Below, one piece after another: positions 41,114-45,520 of a stretch of DNA of 45,520 nt (position 1 is the first letter of the stretch; each line of letters begins with the position of its first letter). A program made the position numbers and the translations under genes. The notes under the pieces are model-generated. The model saw nothing but the letters and a program-made list of their open reading frames with translations. It did not search any database and was not told the DNA's origin. The stretch is from positions 1 through 45,520 of the forward strand of contig JAFODS010000008.1 of the NCBI GenBank assembly GCA_017380575.1. The letters are read 5' to 3'. Source of the DNA: Clostridia bacterium (GTDB taxonomy: Bacteria > Bacillota > Clostridia > Oscillospirales > Acutalibacteraceae).

Positions 41114-44100
41114 ATGGCAAAAAGTAAACGCATTCTCAGTGCTATCTTGTCCATCGCAATGATTTTTTCATTGATTCCGATGGCTTCTTTCAGCGCATCA
41201 GCTGTTGAAGAAGTTGCGTTTAACACAGCCGCTGTTGACACAGGCGACGGTAAACTCGTTGTTCCTACCGTTACTCTTGAGTCAACTAAGGTTATTCGTG
41301 TAGCAAAAGACGCAAGTGGCGCAACATTCGAAAACGGTACAACAATCGTTCCGGCAACTCCTTCAGGTTTGCCGCAGATTAACTCAGGTTATGTATCGCA
41401 GTATTATTGTGACGAGACTCCCGTGAGTGCTCAGATTGTTTTCACATCTGATATAGCTCTCGCTTCAACTCCGACAATTTCCTGCGAAAATAACGCAAAT
41501 GTTACATTCTCTGCAGCATCTAAGAGCGGTAACACATACACCTGGACAATCACAGGCGGTACAGGTGTTACAGTCGGTCAGCTCAGATTTGTTGTTGACT
41601 ATTCAAACTCTTATGTAGATTCTCTTACAGGTAAGACTGTAACTAACTACTTCAAGGCTTACACAACAAGCTACGTTGACACAATTGCTCAGCCGGGTTC
41701 ATTCTCAGCTTTCCGTACTCGTACAGGTTCAGTTGGTCACGAAAACGTTAGATGTTCTTACATCGTTCGTATCCTCGGTGCTAACACATACGGTGGATTC
41801 GCAGTTTACAATGACGAAGATGATGCTTCATCAGCACACGGTTACTACGACTTCATCCAGAACTTCTGGGTAGACCTTGGTACAACTAACCAGGCTAAGG
41901 GTTACGGTACAATGATCTACGAAGTATCAAACGATAGTGGTGACGGTTCAACAATGATCAACGCTAACGCTGACCATTGGAGACCGACTTCTACAACATA
42001 CGTTGACCGCGGTCTTGGTACAAGCCTTGGTCTTCTCAACCTTCGTCTTACTCAGTTTGAGCGTCAGGGTGCAAGAAAAGACGGCTATACATACTACGCT
42101 CGTTACGGCAGAATGAAGCTCCTCGAAGGTAGTGTATATGCTCATTCAGATGCTATCGAAAACAATGCATCACGTCTTGAACTCGGTCTTTCTCAGGACC
42201 TTACATCAGACGTTCAGATCGCTAACTTCGGTTACACAAACGTTCCTCTTAACGGTTCAACATACGGCAACTCTTCAACTCTTGATGAGGCAACAGGTAA
42301 CTACGTAACAGAGTATACACTCGTTTACTCAGGTGGTAGCCATTACTCAAAGGTTGACCGTGTTGCTAATGCAGACGTTACAATGGGTATCAGACTTGAA
42401 TCTTATGATAAGTCTGAGCTTCGCGGTTACATTAACGAGCTTCTCGTTGACCACGACCCGACAACTAAGCTCGCAGCTACATCAGAAATCGGTATCTATC
42501 CGCAGTCTAAGTTCTATACAGACGGTTGGGATGCTTACAAGTCAGCTCTCCAGAATGCTCAGGGTATCCTTAACCAGCCTAACACAAATCAGAACGAAAT
42601 CAACGCTGCTCTCAGCACACTTGAAACAGCAGTTGACGGTCTTGTAGTTGCAGAAGCAGACTATAGCGTTGTTGAAATCGCTAAGGCTGAAGCAGCTTCA
42701 AAGAACGCTCTTAACTATACAGAGTCTTCTTGGGCAAACCTTCAGGCAGCTCTTGATGCAGCAGATGCAGCTCAGGGTTACAGCGTATTCTATCAGTCAG
42801 CAGTTGATAAGCTCGCTATGGACATTAACGATGCTATCGCAGCTCTTGAATATGGCACAGCAGACTGGACACTTGTTGATCAGGCAGTTTCAGTTTATGA
42901 AAACCTTGATCCTTCACTCTATACTCCAGAATCATGGATTAACCTCCGTAATGCTGTAAATACAGCTATGGAAGAAAAAGATAAGGTTCCTGCATACACA
43001 GTTGCTGATCAGGAATATGTTAACTCTCTTGCAAAGGCTATCTCAGACGCAATCGATGCTCTTGAAGATGCACTTGCAGATTACTCAGATTTCCTTGATC
43101 AGGTAAGACGTTATGAAGAAGAAATTCTTCCTGAAAAGGAAAGAATCGAAGCAGAACTTGCAGCAGCAGGTATCGATATTGCTGACTACGGCTACACAAG
43201 CATCTATGATGCAGCTAAGTGGCGTAGACTTCAGGCAGCACTCAACTTCGACCGTACTCTTACACATTTCTATCAGATCGACGTTGACGATGCAACTGAA
43301 ACTCTCAAGAGTGCAATCGACAACCTCACTCTTGCAAACGCATATTATGAGGATGTTAACTATTGGATTGACGAAGCAGATGCTATCGATGATTCATGGT
43401 ACACAGAAGAATCATATCAGGCAGTTATGGATGCAGTTGATGCAGTTGTAACAGGCAAGAAGATCGACGAGCAGATCACAGTTAACGGCTATGCAACAGC
43501 AATCGAAGAAGCTATCAAGAATCTTGAGTATGAATATGCTGATTACTCAAAGGTTGATAAGGCTATCGAAAGAGCAGAAGCTGTTGATCCTTCAATCTAC
43601 ACAGAAGATTCTTACAATGCAATCTGGGCAGTTGTTGACAATATCGACTGGAACCTCTATGCAAAGGATCAGAAGGTAGTTGACGGTTACGTAACAGCTA
43701 TCGATGCAGCTATCGCAAACCTTGAGGAGCTTCCTGCTGATTACAGCAAGGTTCAGGCTGCTAAGGACAGATGGGCAACATACACAGATACATCAATCTA
43801 CACTAACGCATCAGTTGCAGCAGTTGTTAATGCAATCAATGCAGTAGATTACTCAAAGACAATCACTCAGCAGGCTGAAGTTGACGCAATGGCTAAGGCT
43901 ATCAACGACGCTATTGACAACCTCCAGGAAAAGCCCGCTGACTATACAGCACTTCAGGCTGCTTTTGATGACGCTAAGGCTGAAATCACAAAGAACGCAA
44001 ACTTCAAGGCAGCTAACGGTGTAGATTACTACACAGCTGATTCACTTGCAAACCTTCAGGCAGCTATCAACGCTGTTCCGGTTGATGCAAGCGGTGCAAT

Positions 44101-45520
44101 CATCGAAGACAAGAAGCTTTCAGATCAGGCAGACGTTGATGCTCTTACAACAGCTCTTGTAAATGTAGTTCTCGTTGTTAACGGTGCAAACTACGATGCA
44201 CTCGATGAAATCCTTCTCACAGTTCCTTCAGAAGAAGATCTTGAGAGACTCTACACAGTTGATTCTGCAGCAGCTCTTCTTGCAGCAGTTATCAATGCAA
44301 ACTCAGTAGACCGTAACCTCAAGGTTGACGAGCAGGCAACAATCGATGCTCTCGTAGCAGAAGTTGATGCAGCTATCAAGGGTCTTGAATACAAGCCGGC
44401 TGACTACTCAGCAGTTGAAGCAGCTCTTGAAGCAGCACGCACAGAACTCGCTAAGGGTATCTGGACAGCAGATTCAGCTAAGGCAGTTGAAGATGCAATC
44501 GCAGACGTTGTTTATGGTTTGGATATCCGCTTCATTGATGACGTTAATGCAATGGCAGAAGCTATCAACGCTAAGGTTGTTCTCCTTACACCGGCATATG
44601 CTGATTATAAGGTAGTTGACGAAGCTAAGCTTGCAGCAGCTCTCGTTGACACTTCAAAGGTAACTCCTGAATCATACGCTAAGGTTGAAGAAGCTGTTAA
44701 CGCAGTTGTTGAAGGCCTCTATGCTAAGGATCAGGCTATCGTAGACGGTTATGCACAGGCTATCTATGATGCAATCGATGCTCTTGAGTATCTCAAGGCA
44801 GACTGGTCACAGGTTGACGCTCTTGTTGAGGAAATCAACAATCTTGATCCGTCACTCTATGCAAACTATGACGAGATCTATTGGACCTATCTCTACTCAT
44901 ACATCTATGAAACTATCCCGGCTGCAAAGGCTGAGTATGTATTACTTGAGACACAGCCTCAGGTAGATGACACATACGCTCTTCTTCTTGCATACTACGA
45001 GATGCTTGAACCGGTAGCTCTTGACTCTATCATCGTTGAGAAGGCTCCGAATAAGGTTGAATACAATGTTGGTGATACATTCGATGCAACAGGTCTTGCA
45101 ATCTTTGCTATCTACAACAACGGTTCATCAGCTACTATCACAGAAGGCTTCACTCTCAGTGATGTTGATATGTCAACAGCAGGTACAAAGACTGTTACAG
45201 TAACTTACGAAGGCAAGACAGCAACATTTGAAATCACAGTTATCGAAGCTGTTCAGATCGTTGAAAAATTTGAAATCGTAGGCGGAGCAACAGTTAAGAC
45301 ACAGGGTGGCGTAAATTACATCGTAGGTCTCCAGCCGAGCCTTACAAAGGCAAAGTTCCAGTCAACATACACAGAGTATGAAAACGTAACAGTAGAAATC
45401 AAGATGACAACAGCTCGTTACCTTGGTACAGGCTCAACTGTAACAGTTAAGTCAAAGGCAACAGGCGAAGTTATTAAAGAGTACGTAATCGTAATCTACG
45501 GTGACGTAGACGGAACAGCA
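41114..45520 (+). CDS. Very large secreted FIVAR-repeat protein with Ig-like and dockerin-like C-terminus (partial)
   Basis: An open frame of 1469 codons from ATG 41114 (after AGGAGGAAG) to the window end. Residues 1-30 form a signal peptide (ASFSASA cleavage). Residues ~35-460 are beta-rich, with several Tyr/Thr/Gly-rich modules. Residues ~467-1295 form ~12 helical repeats of ~65-75 residues with the FIVAR pattern: (Y/W)T-x-(D/E)S start, a central AAL/AV helix, and an A(I/L)xxAIxxLE helix, each followed by ADYS/ADW. From ~1303 an Ig-like (Big_3/4-type) domain starts (DSIIVEKAPNKVEYNVGDTF). The C-terminus seen is VIVIYGDVDGTA, the start of a dockerin-like loop with Thr instead of the fifth-position Asp. 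No membrane or sortase anchor has been reached. C-ending two-fold codons suggest high expression. The helical stalk probably projects from the cell; ligand is unknown. Confidence 0.92.
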   Translation, partial: MAKSKRILSAILSIAMIFSLIPMASFSASAVEEVAFNTAAVDTGDGKLVVPTVTLESTKVIRVAKDASGATFENGTTIVPATPSGLPQINSGYVSQYYCDETPVSAQIVFTSDIALASTPTISCENNANVTFSAASKSGNTYTWTITGGTGVTVGQLRFVVDYSNSYVDSLTGKTVTNYFKAYTTSYVDTIAQPGSFSAFRTRTGSVGHENVRCSYIVRILGANTYGGFAVYNDEDDASSAHGYYDFIQNFWVDLGTTNQAKGYGTMIYEVSNDSGDGSTMINANADHWRPTSTTYVDRGLGTSLGLLNLRLTQFERQGARKDGYTYYARYGRMKLLEGSVYAHSDAIENNASRLELGLSQDLTSDVQIANFGYTNVPLNGSTYGNSSTLDEATGNYVTEYTLVYSGGSHYSKVDRVANADVTMGIRLESYDKSELRGYINELLVDHDPTTKLAATSEIGIYPQSKFYTDGWDAYKSALQNAQGILNQPNTNQNEINAALSTLETAVDGLVVAEADYSVVEIAKAEAASKNALNYTESSWANLQAALDAADAAQGYSVFYQSAVDKLAMDINDAIAALEYGTADWTLVDQAVSVYENLDPSLYTPESWINLRNAVNTAMEEKDKVPAYTVADQEYVNSLAKAISDAIDALEDALADYSDFLDQVRRYEEEILPEKERIEAELAAAGIDIADYGYTSIYDAAKWRRLQAALNFDRTLTHFYQIDVDDATETLKSAIDNLTLANAYYEDVNYWIDEADAIDDSWYTEESYQAVMDAVDAVVTGKKIDEQITVNGYATAIEEAIKNLEYEYADYSKVDKAIERAEAVDPSIYTEDSYNAIWAVVDNIDWNLYAKDQKVVDGYVTAIDAAIANLEELPADYSKVQAAKDRWATYTDTSIYTNASVAAVVNAINAVDYSKTITQQAEVDAMAKAINDAIDNLQEKPADYTALQAAFDDAKAEITKNANFKAANGVDYYTADSLANLQAAINAVPVDASGAIIEDKKLSDQADVDALTTALVNVVLVVNGANYDALDEILLTVPSEEDLERLYTVDSAAALLAAVINANSVDRNLKVDEQATIDALVAEVDAAIKGLEYKPADYSAVEAALEAARTELAKGIWTADSAKAVEDAIADVVYGLDIRFIDDVNAMAEAINAKVVLLTPAYADYKVVDEAKLAAALVDTSKVTPESYAKVEEAVNAVVEGLYAKDQAIVDGYAQAIYDAIDALEYLKADWSQVDALVEEINNLDPSLYANYDEIYWTYLYSYIYETIPAAKAEYVLLETQPQVDDTYALLLAYYEMLEPVALDSIIVEKAPNKVEYNVGDTFDATGLAIFAIYNNGSSATITEGFTLSDVDMSTAGTKTVTVTYEGKTATFEITVIEAVQIVEKFEIVGGATVKTQGGVNYIVGLQPSLTKAKFQSTYTEYENVTVEIKMTTARYLGTGSTVTVKSKATGEVIKEYVIVIYGDVDGTA

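Overview
The window looks like chromosomal DNA from an anaerobic Gram-positive gut-type clostridium, most likely in the Oscillospirales/Ruminococcaceae. This is inferred from content: sepF and divIVA, a RicA/YlbF-type protein beside miaB-mutS-mutL-miaA as in Firmicutes, a split transketolase, SigA-like promoters (several TTGAC-N17-TATAAT type), frequent TTG start codons, secreted FIVAR and dockerin-like proteins, and intergenic GTAGGG/CCCTAC palindromes. No taxonomic marker gene is present, so the assignment is only family-level.

Layout. (1) 1-2009: the 3' end of a large secreted protein with a degenerate dockerin-like tail, followed by a 583-aa secreted protein with a cohesin-like region and two tandem beta domains. 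(2) 2092-5445: a strong promoter, a long-hairpin leader, a YbiT-like ABC-F ATPase and a cytosolic GH20 hexosaminidase. (3) 5446-5950: a gene-free patch of mosaic palindromic repeats. (4) 5965-10536: an ABC ATPase and an FtsX-type permease carrying a ~400-residue extracellular coiled coil. (5) 10564-25075: a long co-directional housekeeping run: miaB, ylbF/ricA-like, mutS, mutL, miaA, an HlyD-like membrane protein, the YggS PLP protein, sepF, divIVA, lspA, rluD and the two halves of transketolase. (6) 25164-33688: a membrane-anchored beta-rich protein, a DivIVA-like coiled coil, an orphan fumarase beta subunit, then a surface-glycan cluster (rmlA, rmlC, rmlD, a GtrB-like glycosyltransferase, a TupA-type ATP-grasp protein, a GT2). 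(7) 33711-37138: GH51 arabinofuranosidase, GH43-like enzyme and a small membrane protein. (8) 37139-37810: a second repeat patch. (9) 37811-38212: tRNA-Gly, Arg, His and Gln. (10) 38254-40763: small membrane-anchored proteins and hydrolases, with a clear divergent promoter pair. (11) 41022-45520: a consensus promoter driving a very large secreted FIVAR-repeat protein that runs off the right edge just as a dockerin-like domain begins.

The themes that link genes are tRNA modification and mismatch repair (miaB/miaA, mutS/mutL), division-site biology (sepF/divIVA/HlyD-like), cell-wall rhamnose glycan assembly (rml plus glycosyltransferases), and intracellular processing of imported arabino- and hexosamine oligosaccharides (GH20, GH51, GH43 all lack signal peptides). 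The items most worth a second look are the two 72-nt-unit palindrome arrays with compensatory stem changes, the ABC-F leader hairpin, the coiled-coil permease, and the degenerate cohesin/dockerin-like surface proteins at both edges. All similarity statements are from reading motifs by eye; no database was searched.
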